Below, piece after piece: positions 1 through 10,124 of a DNA stretch of 64,000 bases; the first letter of the stretch is position 1, and each line of letters begins with the position of its first letter. The DNA is from Deltaproteobacteria bacterium (GTDB taxonomy: Bacteria > Lernaellota > Lernaellaia > JACKCT01). Location: positions 1 to 64,000 of the forward strand of contig JADLEX010000143.1 of assembly GCA_020845895.1 (NCBI GenBank). The letters run 5' to 3'. Below the pieces are notes generated by a model. It worked only from the letters and a program-made list of their open reading frames with translations. It did not search any database and had not been told where the DNA came from. Both the position numbers and the translations under genes were made by a program.

Positions 1-1102
1 CGCCGATGGTCTCGTATCCCGTCACATGCCGGACCGCGAGCACCGCGCCGAACGCGCCGAGGTTCATCGCGAGATAGATCGCGAGATAGAGCATCACCGC
101 GCGGATCGACTCGGGCGACGCGACCGCCACGCCCATGAGCAGGTATCCCGCGTGGGCGATGCTGGAATACGCGAGCAGACGCTTGACGTTGTCCTGCGCG
201 ATGGCGACGACGTTTCCGAGCGTCATCGTCGCGATGGCGAGCACACCGACGACGAGCGCCCACGGGAAATGCCGGGCCGCGATTCCGAACATCTCGGGCG
301 TGGGAAACGCGACGGTGAGAAATCGAATGAGCGCGGCGAGACCGGCGGCCTTGGGGCCGACCGAGAGAAACGCGACAAACGGCGTCGGCGCTCCTTCGTA
401 AACATCGGGGCACCACATGTGGAACGGCACGGCGGCGACCTTGTATCCGAAACCCGCGAGCGAGAAGATCGCCGCCGCCGCGACGGTCAAGCTCGTGCCG
501 AATTCGGTCGAGGACACCGGCAGGATGCCGCCGATCGCCGCGAGGTCGAGCGAACCGGTCAGGCCATAGATGAGCGAGAAACCGTAGAGCATCAGGCCCG
601 ACGCGCCCGCGCCGTAGATGACGTATTTGAGCGCCGCCTCGCTCGATCGCCGGTCGCCGCGCCGAAACCCCGCGAGGATGTAGGACGGGATCGAGACGAG
701 TTCGATGGCCAGATAGATCATGAGCAGGTTGCGCGCCGAAGCGAGAAACGCGAGACCCAACGTGAGGCACAGGAGCAGCAGCAGGTATTCGCCCAGCCGC
801 GACTCGGGAATCTCGTCGGACGACGCGCCGAGCCAGACACCGTAAAGCGCGACGACGAGGAAGAAACCGCGGAAAAACGCAGCGAAGCCGTCGAGGGCGA
901 GCATGCCCGAAAACGCCGTGCCCGTGTCGCCGCCCCTCGCAACGAGGGCAATCAGCGCACCGGCGACGGCGGCCAGGGCGGTCGCGGCCAGCACGCCACG
1001 GCGCGACGAAGCGGTCTTCCAGAGAAGATCGACCGCGAGCACGGCGGCAATGCCGAGCATCAGGACGAGTTCGGGGGCAATCCGGGCGAGATCGGCGGTC
1101 AT
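1..1102 (-). CDS. nuoN: NADH-quinone oxidoreductase subunit N (partial, C-terminus off the window)
   Basis: An open minus-strand frame of 367 codons runs off the left edge without a stop, so the C-terminus is missing. It starts MTADLARIAPELVLMLGIAA at an ATG 20 bases after the nuoM stop. The product is a very hydrophobic antiporter-like proton-pumping subunit of the membrane arm of complex I. The Mrp-antiporter family signatures are visible: a Lys-containing core (GFGYKVAAVPFHMWCPDVY, about residues 205-225) and a conserved stretch around VKRLLAYSSIAHAGY. It is the last gene of the nuo operon, immediately downstream of nuoM, the usual order in bacteria. The paralogues NuoL and NuoM are encoded just upstream; position and the N-type sequence support NuoN. 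Confidence 0.93.
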   Translation of the reverse strand, partial: MTADLARIAPELVLMLGIAAVLAVDLLWKTASSRRGVLAATALAAVAGALIALVARGGDTGTAFSGMLALDGFAAFFRGFFLVVALYGVWLGASSDEIPESRLGEYLLLLLCLTLGLAFLASARNLLMIYLAIELVSIPSYILAGFRRGDRRSSEAALKYVIYGAGASGLMLYGFSLIYGLTGSLDLAAIGGILPVSSTEFGTSLTVAAAAIFSLAGFGYKVAAVPFHMWCPDVYEGAPTPFVAFLSVGPKAAGLAALIRFLTVAFPTPEMFGIAARHFPWALVVGVLAIATMTLGNVVAIAQDNVKRLLAYSSIAHAGYLLMGVAVASPESIRAVMLYLAIYLAMNLGAFGAVLAVRHVTGYETIG

Positions 1103-1121
1103 CGGCGCTCTCCCGCCCGCG

Positions 1122-2777
1122 TTACATCGACGTCTTCACGACGGCGACGAGTTGATGAAGCGTGGCGTTGACGAGGTTGAATACCGGCGCGGGCCAGAAT
1201 CCCAGCAGCACCGTGACCGCGGCCAGCGGATAGAGCGTCAGCCGCTCGCGCCAGTTTACGTCCCACAGGTGCGCCCATTTCTCGTTGAACGCACCGAGGA
1301 ACATGCGCTGCATCGTCCACAGATAGTAACCCGCCGTGATGACGACCGCGGGAACCGCGCACACGATGAACCAGCGGAAGATCGGGTCCGCCGCGCCGAA
1401 TCCGCCGAGGAATACCAGCACCTCGCCGATGAATCCGGCCAGCCCCGGCAGGCCGAGCGACGCCATGAACGCGAGGCCCGTGAGCGCGGTGTACTCGGGC
1501 AATTTTGCGGCGAGGCCGCCGAAGCCCTCGATCTCGCGGGTGTGCGCGCGATCGTAAACGACGCCGGCGAGGAGGAAGAGCATCGGCGAGATCACGCCGT
1601 GCGAGACCATCTGGAACACGCTGCCCGAGATGCCCTGCGGCGTCAGCGAGGCCATGCCGAGCAGACAGAAGCCCATGTGGCTGACGGACGAGTACGCGAT
1701 GAGCTTCTTGAGGTCCTTTTGCGCGAGGCACACGAACGCGCCGTAGATGATGTTGATGACGCCGAACACCGCGATGATCGCCGCCGCGCTCACCATCACG
1801 CCGGGAAGCATCTGCATGTTGAAACGCAGGATGCCGTACATGCCCGTCTTGAGCAGGATGCCCGCGAGGATGACGGAGATCGGCGTGGGCGCATCGACGT
1901 GCGCGTCGGGAAGCCACGTGTGGAACGGGAACATCGGGACCTTGATGGAGAACCCGATGAAAAGCGCCGCGAAGACGATGGTCGGGAACGCAACGCCGAG
2001 AATCGGCGCGGCCGACGCGAAGGTGCCGTCGCGGCCCATGCGGATGAGTTCGACGATGTTGAAGGTGTGCGCGGTCGTCGTTCCGTCCACCAGGCGCGAC
2101 GGTCCCGAGTTGTAGTAGATCGCGATGAGCGCGAGCAGCATCAACACAGACCCGGCGAGCGTGTACAGGAAGAACTTGATCGCCGCGTAGGGGCCGCCGC
2201 GCACACGCCCATCGCCTTCGGTGCGCGTGGGCGCGCCCCAGATGCCGATCAGGAAGTACATGGGCAGGAGCATGATTTCCCAGAAGACGTAGAACAGGAA
2301 AAAGTCCTGCGCACAGAAGGTGCCGAGCACGCCGGTTTCGAGTAGAAGAAACAGGATCATGAAACCCGGCACGCGCTTTTTCGAGAAGTGCGGGTGATGC
2401 GCGTCGTCGAGGCGACCCCACCACGGCAGCGACGCGATCATCGCCGCGAGAAACACGAAGACGGTGAGCAGGACCATCGAGATCGACAGGCCGTCCACAC
2501 CGACAAAGTATTCGATGTTGAAATCGCGGATCCACACCACGCGGTGAACGAACTGGAGAGCCGTGTTCGCCCCGTCGAAGGCGCGCCAGAGCACGACGGC
2601 GAGCAGCGTCTCGACGAGACTTGCCGCGAGCGCGATCATCCGCGCCGCGTCATCCACGCACTCGCGTGAAATGCGCAGCGACCCGCCGAGCGCCCACACG
2701 GCGATGATCGCACCGATACCGATCACGGGCACGAAAATGATCCACGAAAGCAGTGTGCTTGTCGTTGTGTAGTCCAT
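1122..2777 (-). CDS. nuoM: NADH-quinone oxidoreductase subunit M
   Basis: This 551-residue multi-spanning membrane protein is one of three antiporter-like proton channels of complex I. I chose the ATG giving MDYTTTSTLLSW because an AGGGG ribosome site lies just upstream and because the longer open frame adds a non-hydrophobic Arg/Trp-rich stretch in the nuoL-nuoM spacer. Family features include the GVDGLSISMVLLTVF segment, the Glu-containing helix FFLFYVFWEIMLLPMYFLIG, the KVPMFPFHTWLPDAHVDAPT loop and KDLKKLIAYSSVSHMGF. The length matches ordinary NuoM. It is separated from nuoL by 73 bases and is followed 19 bases later by nuoN. Confidence 0.97.
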   Translation of the reverse strand: MDYTTTSTLLSWIIFVPVIGIGAIIAVWALGGSLRISRECVDDAARMIALAASLVETLLAVVLWRAFDGANTALQFVHRVVWIRDFNIEYFVGVDGLSISMVLLTVFVFLAAMIASLPWWGRLDDAHHPHFSKKRVPGFMILFLLLETGVLGTFCAQDFFLFYVFWEIMLLPMYFLIGIWGAPTRTEGDGRVRGGPYAAIKFFLYTLAGSVLMLLALIAIYYNSGPSRLVDGTTTAHTFNIVELIRMGRDGTFASAAPILGVAFPTIVFAALFIGFSIKVPMFPFHTWLPDAHVDAPTPISVILAGILLKTGMYGILRFNMQMLPGVMVSAAAIIAVFGVINIIYGAFVCLAQKDLKKLIAYSSVSHMGFCLLGMASLTPQGISGSVFQMVSHGVISPMLFLLAGVVYDRAHTREIEGFGGLAAKLPEYTALTGLAFMASLGLPGLAGFIGEVLVFLGGFGAADPIFRWFIVCAVPAVVITAGYYLWTMQRMFLGAFNEKWAHLWDVNWRERLTLYPLAAVTVLLGFWPAPVFNLVNATLHQLVAVVKTSM

Positions 2778-2850
2778 CTTCACCCCTGCCGGCGCATCGC
2801 GCCGGGTACGCACGAGCGGGCGAACGCGCCAAGGCGCGCCGCGCCGCCGA

Positions 2851-5094
2851 TCACCAAGGAAGTACGAACACCAAAACCACCAGCGCCAGTGCGCCGGCGA
2901 CCATTCCATAGAGATATGTCTGAATCCGTCCCGTCTGGATGCGGCGCAGATCGCGCCCGGCGCGCAGCACCGCTTCGCCGATGAGGTTGACGAGGCCGTC
3001 CACGAAGACGCAGTCGATCCAGCCCTGCAACTGCCCGAAGACGCGACCGATCGCTCCGCACAGGTTCACGATCGCGTCGACCACGTACCGGTCGAACCAC
3101 GAAAGCCCGGACGCCGTTCGGAGCGTATTGTCGATGAAAACCTTTTGATACAGCTCGTCCACGCGGTACTTGTCGAAGATCAGGCTGTGCATGGTACGCA
3201 CGAGCGCGTTGGGGCTCGCCAACAGTTTCGCCGGAATCGGATTCGTGTTGTTGCGATAAAGCCATCGCGCGAAACCGAAGCCCGTGAACGCGACAACCAC
3301 GGAGAAGGCCATGAGAGCCCACTCCCACGTCACCCCCTTTTCCGCCCAGCGAAGGCTCTCGGCGGTGCGGGCAAAGACCGGCTCCAACCAGTGCTCAAAC
3401 AGATTCGGCAGATTCCACAGGTGCGGCAACCCGATGAAGCCGCCCGCGACCGCGAAGAACGCCAGCACCGCGAGCACGCCGGTCATCGTTGCGGGGGATT
3501 CGTGCGGAACACTGCCATGATGACCGTGATCGTCATGTCCGTGTTCGCCGTGCGAGTGCGCCGCGCCGCGATACGCACCGCTGAAGGTCATGTAGTACGA
3601 GCGGAACATGTAGAACGACGTGCACAGCGCCGCGCTCGCCGCGATCACCCACAGCCAGAAACCCTGACTCGCGAAGCCGAGGTTCGCCGTGTCGAACGCC
3701 TTCCACAGAATTTCGTCTTTCGAAAAGAACCCTGAAAAGAACGGAAATCCCGCGATGGCGCAGCACGACAGGAAGTAGGTGACCGCCGTGATGGGCATCA
3801 GCGCACGCAGGCCGCCCATGCGGCGCATGTCCTGCTCGTGATGGCAGCCCAGAATCACGCTGCCCGACCCGAGGAAGAGACAGGCTTTGAAAAAGGCGTG
3901 CGTGACAAGGTGGAAGATGCCGACCCAGTACGCACCCACGCCGACCGCCACGAACATGAACCCGAGCTGGCTCACGGTCGAATAGGCGAGCACCTTTTTG
4001 ATGTCGTATTGGAACAGGCCGATGGTCGCCGCGAAGAGCGCCGTCGCCGCACCGACCGTGGCGACGACGGTCATCGCCGTGGTGCTGAGCGCGAAGAGGA
4101 AATTGAGCCGCGCGACCAGATACACGCCCGCGGTCACCATCGTCGCCGCGTGAATCAGCGCCGAGACCGGCGTGGGCCCCGCCATGGCGTCGGGCAGCCA
4201 GACGTATAAAGGAATCTGCGCGCTCTTTCCCGTCGCGCCCAAAAAGAGCAGCAGGCATGCGAGCGTGGCGATGCTCATCCCCCACCACCGCTGGCCCGTG
4301 AACGCATCCCGCCGTTCGGGGTTGTGCAGAATGCGCTCGACCTCGCGGAATTTCACCGAGGTGGCGGGCAGTGCTTCCACCTGACCGGACTCGTGCGCGC
4401 CGGCGTGCTCGGCAATCGCCGCCGTTTCTCCGAGGGCCGTTTCGACTGCCGGAACCGGCTCGAGCTTCGGCGCGGACCAGGTTCCGGCGAGTCCCCAGAA
4501 CACGAGAAACAGGCCGAGCGTAAAGCCCGCATCGCCGATGCGGTTCACGACGAACGCCTTCATGCCCGCCTGCGCCTTTTCGACGTCGCGATACCAGAAG
4601 CTGATGAGCAGGTACGAACACAGGCCCACGCCTTCCCACCCGACGAACATCAGCAGGAAGTTGTCGGCGAGCACGAGCGTGAGCATCGAGAACATGAAGA
4701 GGTTGAGATACGCGAAGAAGCGCCAGTAGCCCGGATCGCCCTTCATGTAGCCGATCGAATAAACGTGGATGAGGCTCCCCACGAACGTGACGACAAGCAC
4801 CATCACGGCGGATAGCGGGTCCATGAGGAGCGCGAGATCGACATCGAGATCGCCGATCGGCATCCACGCCCAGAGCTTGACGTAAAGCGCGCCGCCGTGG
4901 CCGAGTCCGGCGAGTTTCACGAAGCCGACGGCCGCGATAACGAACGACAGCCACGGCAGGATCACCGTCGGCCAATGAATGACGCCCTCGCCAAACCGCC
5001 GGTGCAGACGAAGCCCGAACGCGCCCGCGTAGATCGCGCCGAAGAGCGGAAAGATCGGGATCAACGCAAGGAGGGGAAAATCGCCGAGATGCAT
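2851..5094 (-). CDS. nuoL: NADH-quinone oxidoreductase subunit L
   Basis: At 747 residues this is the largest antiporter-like subunit of complex I, carrying the distal proton channel and the long lateral C-terminal helix. Motifs include FVGWEGVGLCSYLLISFWY, KSAQIPLYVWLPDAMAGPTP and YDIKKVLAYSTVSQLGFMF. It is longer than most NuoL (about 610-660 residues). The extra length includes a charged insertion around residues 215-265 and a His-rich loop around residues 512-530 (pattern SHGEHGHDDHGHHG), which could bind metal but is common in NuoL-like loops. The start lies 3 bases after the nuoK stop, so translation is probably coupled. Confidence 0.97.
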   Translation of the reverse strand: MHLGDFPLLALIPIFPLFGAIYAGAFGLRLHRRFGEGVIHWPTVILPWLSFVIAAVGFVKLAGLGHGGALYVKLWAWMPIGDLDVDLALLMDPLSAVMVLVVTFVGSLIHVYSIGYMKGDPGYWRFFAYLNLFMFSMLTLVLADNFLLMFVGWEGVGLCSYLLISFWYRDVEKAQAGMKAFVVNRIGDAGFTLGLFLVFWGLAGTWSAPKLEPVPAVETALGETAAIAEHAGAHESGQVEALPATSVKFREVERILHNPERRDAFTGQRWWGMSIATLACLLLFLGATGKSAQIPLYVWLPDAMAGPTPVSALIHAATMVTAGVYLVARLNFLFALSTTAMTVVATVGAATALFAATIGLFQYDIKKVLAYSTVSQLGFMFVAVGVGAYWVGIFHLVTHAFFKACLFLGSGSVILGCHHEQDMRRMGGLRALMPITAVTYFLSCCAIAGFPFFSGFFSKDEILWKAFDTANLGFASQGFWLWVIAASAALCTSFYMFRSYYMTFSGAYRGAAHSHGEHGHDDHGHHGSVPHESPATMTGVLAVLAFFAVAGGFIGLPHLWNLPNLFEHWLEPVFARTAESLRWAEKGVTWEWALMAFSVVVAFTGFGFARWLYRNNTNPIPAKLLASPNALVRTMHSLIFDKYRVDELYQKVFIDNTLRTASGLSWFDRYVVDAIVNLCGAIGRVFGQLQGWIDCVFVDGLVNLIGEAVLRAGRDLRRIQTGRIQTYLYGMVAGALALVVLVFVLPW

Positions 5095-5097
5095 CGC

Positions 5098-5406
5098 CTA
5101 TTCCTTCATCCCGGCGCTCGCCGTGGCGTCGACGGTGCGGAACGCGCGATAGAGCTGGAGCATGATGGCGAGCGCCACCACCGCCTCCGACGCCGCGAGG
5201 ACGATCCCGAAAATCGCGAAGACCTGCCCGTCGGTGGTCTTCGGCATGAACGCGGAGAATGCGACGAGGTTGACGATGCCCGCGTTGAGCACGAGTTCGA
5301 CGCCCATGAGAATCGACACGGCGTTCTTGCGCGTGGCGATCGTGAACAAGCCCAGCGCCAGCAGCACCGCCGAGACGATCAGGTAGTGCGTGAGACCGAT
5401 CGTCAT
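5098..5406 (-). CDS. nuoK: NADH-quinone oxidoreductase subunit K
   Basis: This 102-residue protein with three transmembrane segments corresponds to the MrpC-like subunit NuoK of the complex I membrane arm. I chose the ATG giving MTIGLTHYLIVSAVLLALG because it overlaps the nuoJ stop as ATGA; the longer open frame is antisense-like Arg-rich sequence. The conserved intramembrane Glu is present in ILMGVELVLNAGIVNLVAF, and the second conserved acidic residue occurs in AASEAVVALAIMLQLY. The length is typical of the family (about 100). Confidence 0.96.
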   Translation of the reverse strand: MTIGLTHYLIVSAVLLALGLFTIATRKNAVSILMGVELVLNAGIVNLVAFSAFMPKTTDGQVFAIFGIVLAASEAVVALAIMLQLYRAFRTVDATASAGMKE

Positions 5407-5945
5407 TTGCGGATCCAATCCACCGCCGAGGTCGTGTCGTCGGTTTTCTTTTCGCTCTTCGCCAACGTCACCGCGCCCAGCAGCGCCGCGAAGAGAAGGA
5501 TCGAAATGACCTCGAAGGGGAGTACGTACGGCCCGAGCAGCGCGTCGCCGATCGCGGCGGTCGTGTGCGTCGGCGTCGCCGGCGACGCACCCGGCCACGG
5601 CGTGCGCAGCGCGGCTGTCACCAGCAACACCGTGACGCCGACCATCATGACGATGCCGGGCACGAGGCCCATCGACGGGTTTGACGCGCCGACCTCGCCG
5701 ATGCGCGACGTGAGCATGACGGCGAAGAGGATCACGATGAGGATACCGCCGACGTAGACGAGCATCTGCGTGACGGCGACGAAGTCGGCCGAGAGCGTGG
5801 CGTATAGCCCCGCGACACCGAGAAACGTGGCGAGCAGGGCGAAGGCGCTGCGCACGATGTTGTGCGAGAACGCAACGACGACCGCTCCGCCGAGTGTGAG
5901 CGCGACGAGCAGCAGAAAGACGATCGCGCCGATGCCGGTGATCAC
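5403..5945 (-). CDS. nuoJ: NADH-quinone oxidoreductase subunit J
   Basis: The 180-residue product with five predicted membrane segments is NuoJ, a core subunit of the proton-translocation path. The start is a GTG overlapping the nuoI stop as GTGA (MITGIGAIVFLLLVALTL); the in-frame extension upstream belongs to nuoI in another frame. The conserved third helix with the pi-bulge is visible as FVAVTQMLVYVGGILIVILF. The reading frame ends in an ATGA overlap with nuoK. The soluble C-terminal tail (about 20 residues, charged) is usual for the family. Confidence 0.95.
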   Translation of the reverse strand: MITGIGAIVFLLLVALTLGGAVVVAFSHNIVRSAFALLATFLGVAGLYATLSADFVAVTQMLVYVGGILIVILFAVMLTSRIGEVGASNPSMGLVPGIVMMVGVTVLLVTAALRTPWPGASPATPTHTTAAIGDALLGPYVLPFEVISILLFAALLGAVTLAKSEKKTDDTTSAVDWIRK

Positions 5946-6619
5946 GACGCGTCCTCCTCGGACTTCGCTTCGGCCTCTCCCGCGACCTTTCCCGCCTCCG
6001 CCGGGAGCGCCTCGGGCTCCGGCTCCGGTTCCGGCGCGCGGCCCGACCAGCGGTGGCCGTCGTGCGTCGGGGGTGCCACCTCGGCGAGGGCGGCGCCCTG
6101 CGGGCGGCGCGGGATGGGATTCCCCTTCCCTTTCGCGACCGGCACCGGCGTTTTCACATAACGAAGCACGAGCCGATCGGGCGATGACGCGACCGCCTCG
6201 AACTCCGTCGTGTGACGAAGCGAATCGAACGCGCACGCCTCGGAACAGAGCCCGCAATACATGCACCGCCCGATGTCGATGTCGAATCGCATGATTTCGC
6301 GAACGCCCGTCTCCGGATTTTTCTCGAGCTGAATATCCAATACGTTGATGGGGCAGGTCTTCGCGCAGAGCATGCACCCGCTGCACCGCGCGAGATCGAC
6401 TTCGAGGATGCCGCGATAGTTGTCGGGCAGCGAATCTTGAATCGGCTGCGGGATCTTGTCCGGATACTGGATCGTGATCGGTCGGCGGAAGAGCCAACTG
6501 GACGTGACCGCGAGCCCCTCGAATGTGGACGTGATCGCCCGCCGGATGTTCGAGAAATACCCGGTCGGGCGCTTCGTCAAAGGCGTGGAGCCTTCGGATT
6601 TCGCCTGTTCCATCGTCAT
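5942..6619 (-). CDS. nuoI: NADH-quinone oxidoreductase subunit I (2x[4Fe-4S])
   Basis: This 225-residue peripheral subunit carries clusters N6a and N6b that pass electrons toward N2 in NuoB. Two CxxCxxCxxxC motifs are intact: Cys79/82/85/89 (CSGCMLCAKTC) and Cys119/122/125/129 (CMYCGLCSEAC). Candidate starts are a GTG at 6625, an ATG at 6619 (used here) and an ATG at 6613; the site choice changes only a few residues. After about residue 165 the protein has an unusual 60-residue tail rich in Pro, Glu and Ala (EPEPEPEALPAEAG), which ordinary NuoI of about 160-180 residues lacks. It sits between nuoH and nuoJ. Confidence 0.95.
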   Translation of the reverse strand: MTMEQAKSEGSTPLTKRPTGYFSNIRRAITSTFEGLAVTSSWLFRRPITIQYPDKIPQPIQDSLPDNYRGILEVDLARCSGCMLCAKTCPINVLDIQLEKNPETGVREIMRFDIDIGRCMYCGLCSEACAFDSLRHTTEFEAVASSPDRLVLRYVKTPVPVAKGKGNPIPRRPQGAALAEVAPPTHDGHRWSGRAPEPEPEPEALPAEAGKVAGEAEAKSEEDAS

Positions 6620-6635
6620 GAGCACGTCGCCTCGC

Positions 6636-7907
6636 TCACGGTAACCGGTACGGGGGATACCACAGTTCCTTGCCTTCCATCTTCTCGTAGGATTCTCTGT
6701 CCACGAGATAATTCCGGCGGACCTTTCGCGCGTAGGCGACGAGGATCGCCGCGACGAGCAACGTCATACCCGCCCGCAGCGCCCAGTCGACCGCACCACC
6801 CTCAGGCACCGTCGCCATCAGGATCAGCACGCCGAACATCGAAACGACCGAGAGCGGTACGAGGTACTTCCAGCACGTCATCATGAGTTGATCGACGCGC
6901 AGCCGGGGAAGCGTCCAACGCAGTTGAACGACGATGAAGACGAGCGTGGACGCCTTCGCCGCGAAAACGACGAACGAGAGAAGCTGCCAGGCCGCGAACG
7001 CGAGTCCGTCGGCCGCGGCGATCCGCGCCGGCGACACGCCGGGGATCTGCCATCCGCCGAGAAAGCATACGGTGGCGACCGCGCTCATGATCCACAGGTT
7101 CGCCCACTCGGCGAACAGGAAGAACAGAAATCGCATGCCGGAGTATTCGACGTTGTATCCCGCGACGATTTCGCTTTCCGCCTCGGGCAGGTCGAAGGGC
7201 GTGCGGTTCCCCTCGGCGATGGCCGACGTGAAGTAGAGGAAAAACGCGGCGAACAGGAACGGATTGCGCAGCAGGAACCACTGCCACGGCCAGCCGCCCT
7301 GCGCCGAGACGATTCCCTGCATCGAGAGCGTTCCGGCGACGAGAATCACCGCCATGAGCGAAAACGCCGACGGGATTTCGTACGACACGAGCTGCGCCGA
7401 TGCGCGCACGCCGCCGAACAGCGCCCATTTCGAATTCGACGCCCACCCGGCCATGAGCAGGCCGACGACCACGAGAGACGTGATCGCGAGCAGGTAGAGC
7501 ACGCCGACGTTGAGATCCGCGGCGATGAGGTGCGTGCCGAATGGCAGGATGACGAACGCGCCGAACATGCCCGCGAAGACGAAGTACGGAGCGATGCGAT
7601 AGAGCACGCGGTCCGCGCCCTCCGGAATCAGGTCTTCCTTGAGGAAGCATTTGATGCCGTCGGCGAGCCACTGGAGCGAGCCCTGCGGACCAACGCGGTT
7701 CGGTCCGATGCGCGACATGATGCGCCCCGCGATGCGCCGCTCCAGCCAGCTCAACGGTCCCGCGAAGAGCGCGACGAAGGTCACGGAGAGGATCGCCGCG
7801 ACCAGGATGAAGCCGAGGTCCACGGTCCACCGATGCGCCCACGTCGCGGGATCGAGCCCGAGCACGCCCGCGATGAACCGGTCGGACGCGATGCGCAGCA
7901 CGTTCAT
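6636..7907 (-). CDS. nuoH: NADH-quinone oxidoreductase subunit H
   Basis: This 423-residue integral membrane protein (about eight or nine helices) forms the quinone-access channel with NuoB and NuoD. Family signatures are the loop [20 protein letters not shown], the acidic segment [20 protein letters not shown] that lines the quinone chamber, and [20 protein letters not shown]. Its ATG overlaps the nuoCD stop (ATGA type), indicating translational coupling. The C-terminal extension after the last helix ([20 protein letters not shown]) reaches toward NuoI, encoded 16 bases downstream. Confidence 0.97.
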   Translation of the reverse strand: MNVLRIASDRFIAGVLGLDPATWAHRWTVDLGFILVAAILSVTFVALFAGPLSWLERRIAGRIMSRIGPNRVGPQGSLQWLADGIKCFLKEDLIPEGADRVLYRIAPYFVFAGMFGAFVILPFGTHLIAADLNVGVLYLLAITSLVVVGLLMAGWASNSKWALFGGVRASAQLVSYEIPSAFSLMAVILVAGTLSMQGIVSAQGGWPWQWFLLRNPFLFAAFFLYFTSAIAEGNRTPFDLPEAESEIVAGYNVEYSGMRFLFFLFAEWANLWIMSAVATVCFLGGWQIPGVSPARIAAADGLAFAAWQLLSFVVFAAKASTLVFIVVQLRWTLPRLRVDQLMMTCWKYLVPLSVVSMFGVLILMATVPEGGAVDWALRAGMTLLVAAILVAYARKVRRNYLVDRESYEKMEGKELWYPPYRLP

Positions 7908-9562
7908 CGGTCCACCTCCGGCGCCACGATGTCGAGCGACCCGATCAGCGCCACGAGATCGGCGATCATGAGTCCGGGCGAGAGCGACTCGACGATCGAC
8001 ATCGCCGTAAACGAGCCCGTGCGGATCTTCATGCGGTACGGTTTGTCGGTGCCGTCGGAAACGACGTAGTTGCCCAGTTCGCCCCGTGCGCCCTCGACCC
8101 GCGTGTAGATTTCATTCGCCGCGGGTTTGAGCGCGCGCGTCTTGGTCAGCGTCTCCCCCTCGGGTATTGACGCGCATGCCTGACGCAGGATCTTCACGCT
8201 CTCGCGCATTTCGAGTATGCGGCAGTAGAACCGGTCGAAGCTGTCGCCGACCGTCCCCTCGAAGCCGCGCCCGACCACCACGTCGAAATCGAATTGCGAA
8301 TAGATCGAGTACGGCTCGTCGCGGCGGATGTCGAAATCGACGCCGCTCGCGCGCAGGTTCGGGCCCGCGAGGGCATAAGCGATCGCATGGTCGCGCGAAA
8401 TCACCGCCACGTTCACAAGACGCTTCATGAAAATCTCGTTCGTCGTGATGAGGCGGTTGAATTCGTCGATCATGATCTCGAAGTGATCGAGCCAACGCAG
8501 GATGGTGTCGATGATCGCCGCGTCGATGTCGCGCGACACGCCGCCGAAACGCAGATAGTTGTAGGTCAGGCGCGCGCCGCAGATGCGCTCCATGATGTCG
8601 TTGATCTTCTCGCGTTCGCGGATCCAGTGGACGAAGGGCGTGAACGCGCCGAGGTCCATCGCGATCGTGCCGGTGGCGATCAGGTGGCTCGCGATGCGGT
8701 TGAGTTCCGACGCGATGACGCGACAGGATTCGCCGCGCGGCGGGACCTCGACCCCCGCGAGCTTTTCGACCGCGAGCGCCCACGCGTGGTTGCCGAAGAT
8801 CGCGCCGAGATAATCGATGCGGTCGGTGTACGGCATCGTGCCCAGATACGCGTTCATCTCGGCGAGCTTCTCGATGCCCCGATGCAGATAGCCCACGTCG
8901 GGGATCACCCGTCGCAGAATCTCGCCGTCGGTTTCGAGCAGGAAGTTGAGCACGCCGTGCGTGGCGGGGTGGTGCGGCCCCATGTTGAGGCGCATGAACC
9001 CGACCACTTCGTCGGTCTTCTGCACGTGCATGGCGGGCTGGACGGTCGGGTGGTTCGCCGTCTGTTCGCGGGTGACCGTTTCGCCCACGTCCCGTGACGT
9101 CGGAATGCCGTGATAGACCTCGGGGCGTACATAGTTCTTGCGCAGCGGATGGCCGACCCAATCCTCGGGCATGAAGAGCCGTTTGGGATTCGGGTGACCC
9201 GTGAATTCGACGCCGAGCAGGTCGAGGATCTCCCGCTCATGCCATTCGGCCGCCGGCCAGATCGCGTGAACCGAGTCGGCGACAGGCCGATCGTGATCGA
9301 GCCGAACCTTGACCGTCAGGCCGTGCCGCGCGTCCATCGAGTACAGGTGATAGACCATTTCGAACGCGTCTTTTCGATCCACGCCGGTCAAGTTTCGCAG
9401 CGTGTCGAAACGCAGTTCCGGTTCGTCGCGCAAAAACGTCGCCGCGCGCGCCAGTTGCCCGACGGGAATCTCGACGAATGGGTCGAGCGTTTCCGTCCTC
9501 AGGACCGCTGTTTGCGGGCCGAAGGCGGCGTCCAGACGTTCGAGGATTTCCGGGGGATTCAT
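7904..9562 (-). CDS. nuoCD: NADH-quinone oxidoreductase subunits C and D, fused
   Basis: A single 552-residue protein combines NuoC (about residues 1-150; the 30-kDa signature is [20 protein letters not shown]) with NuoD (from about residue 190; [18 protein letters not shown]), joined by a short Thr/Gln-rich linker. NuoD is the [NiFe]-hydrogenase large-subunit homologue that forms the quinone site with NuoB; the His of GPHHPATHG and the typical C-terminal [18 protein letters not shown] are present. Such fusions occur in Escherichia coli and many other bacteria. It lies between nuoB (7-base gap) and nuoH (4-base overlap). Confidence 0.97.
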   Translation of the reverse strand: MNPPEILERLDAAFGPQTAVLRTETLDPFVEIPVGQLARAATFLRDEPELRFDTLRNLTGVDRKDAFEMVYHLYSMDARHGLTVKVRLDHDRPVADSVHAIWPAAEWHEREILDLLGVEFTGHPNPKRLFMPEDWVGHPLRKNYVRPEVYHGIPTSRDVGETVTREQTANHPTVQPAMHVQKTDEVVGFMRLNMGPHHPATHGVLNFLLETDGEILRRVIPDVGYLHRGIEKLAEMNAYLGTMPYTDRIDYLGAIFGNHAWALAVEKLAGVEVPPRGESCRVIASELNRIASHLIATGTIAMDLGAFTPFVHWIREREKINDIMERICGARLTYNYLRFGGVSRDIDAAIIDTILRWLDHFEIMIDEFNRLITTNEIFMKRLVNVAVISRDHAIAYALAGPNLRASGVDFDIRRDEPYSIYSQFDFDVVVGRGFEGTVGDSFDRFYCRILEMRESVKILRQACASIPEGETLTKTRALKPAANEIYTRVEGARGELGNYVVSDGTDKPYRMKIRTGSFTAMSIVESLSPGLMIADLVALIGSLDIVAPEVDR

Positions 9563-9569
9563 GACGACG

Positions 9570-10124
9570 TCACGCCCCGCGCATCTTGTCGGCCCAATGC
9601 TCGGACTTCATTTTCGCCTGCAAATGAATGATGGCGTCGGTGAGCGCCTCGGGACGCGGCGGGCATCCGGGAATGTACAGATCGACGGGGACGATCTTGT
9701 CCGCGCCGCAAACGACCGAATAGGACCGCTGGAAGAGTCCACCGCAGTTGGCGCAGCTTCCCATTGCGATGACGTATTTCGGGTCGGCCATTTGCGCCCA
9801 GAGCAACCGGACGCGGTCGGCCATTTTGTAGGTCAGCGTGCCGGCGACGATCAGCAGGTCCGACTGGCGGGGGCTTGCCCGGAACACCGCACCGAAGCGG
9901 TCGAGGTCCGTCCGCGGCCCGCCGGTCTGCATCAGTTCAATGCCGCAGCACGCCGTGGCGAACAGCAGGTACCAGATCGACGACTTGCGGAACCAGTTGA
10001 CCGCGTCGTCGAGACGCGTGGCGATCGCGCCGGGCATCATCGTGGCGTTGATGAAGCCACCCTCGCCGGCGTCGGCTTCGCCGGTCGCGACCGTCGGTTC
10101 GATGTTCGGGGACTCATCGGTCAT
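9570..10124 (-). CDS. nuoB: NADH-quinone oxidoreductase subunit B (cluster N2)
   Basis: This 184-residue protein ligates the terminal [4Fe-4S] cluster N2 of complex I. The ligand pattern is complete: the vicinal cysteines of [13 protein letters not shown], the Cys of GSCANCGG and the Cys of [10 protein letters not shown]. The start is an ATG overlapping the nuoA stop as ATGA ([16 protein letters not shown]); the roughly 40-residue N-terminal extension before the core is acidic and poorly conserved. The longer upstream open frame is only the shifted frame of nuoA. Confidence 0.97.
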   Translation of the reverse strand: MTDESPNIEPTVATGEADAGEGGFINATMMPGAIATRLDDAVNWFRKSSIWYLLFATACCGIELMQTGGPRTDLDRFGAVFRASPRQSDLLIVAGTLTYKMADRVRLLWAQMADPKYVIAMGSCANCGGLFQRSYSVVCGADKIVPVDLYIPGCPPRPEALTDAIIHLQAKMKSEHWADKMRGA

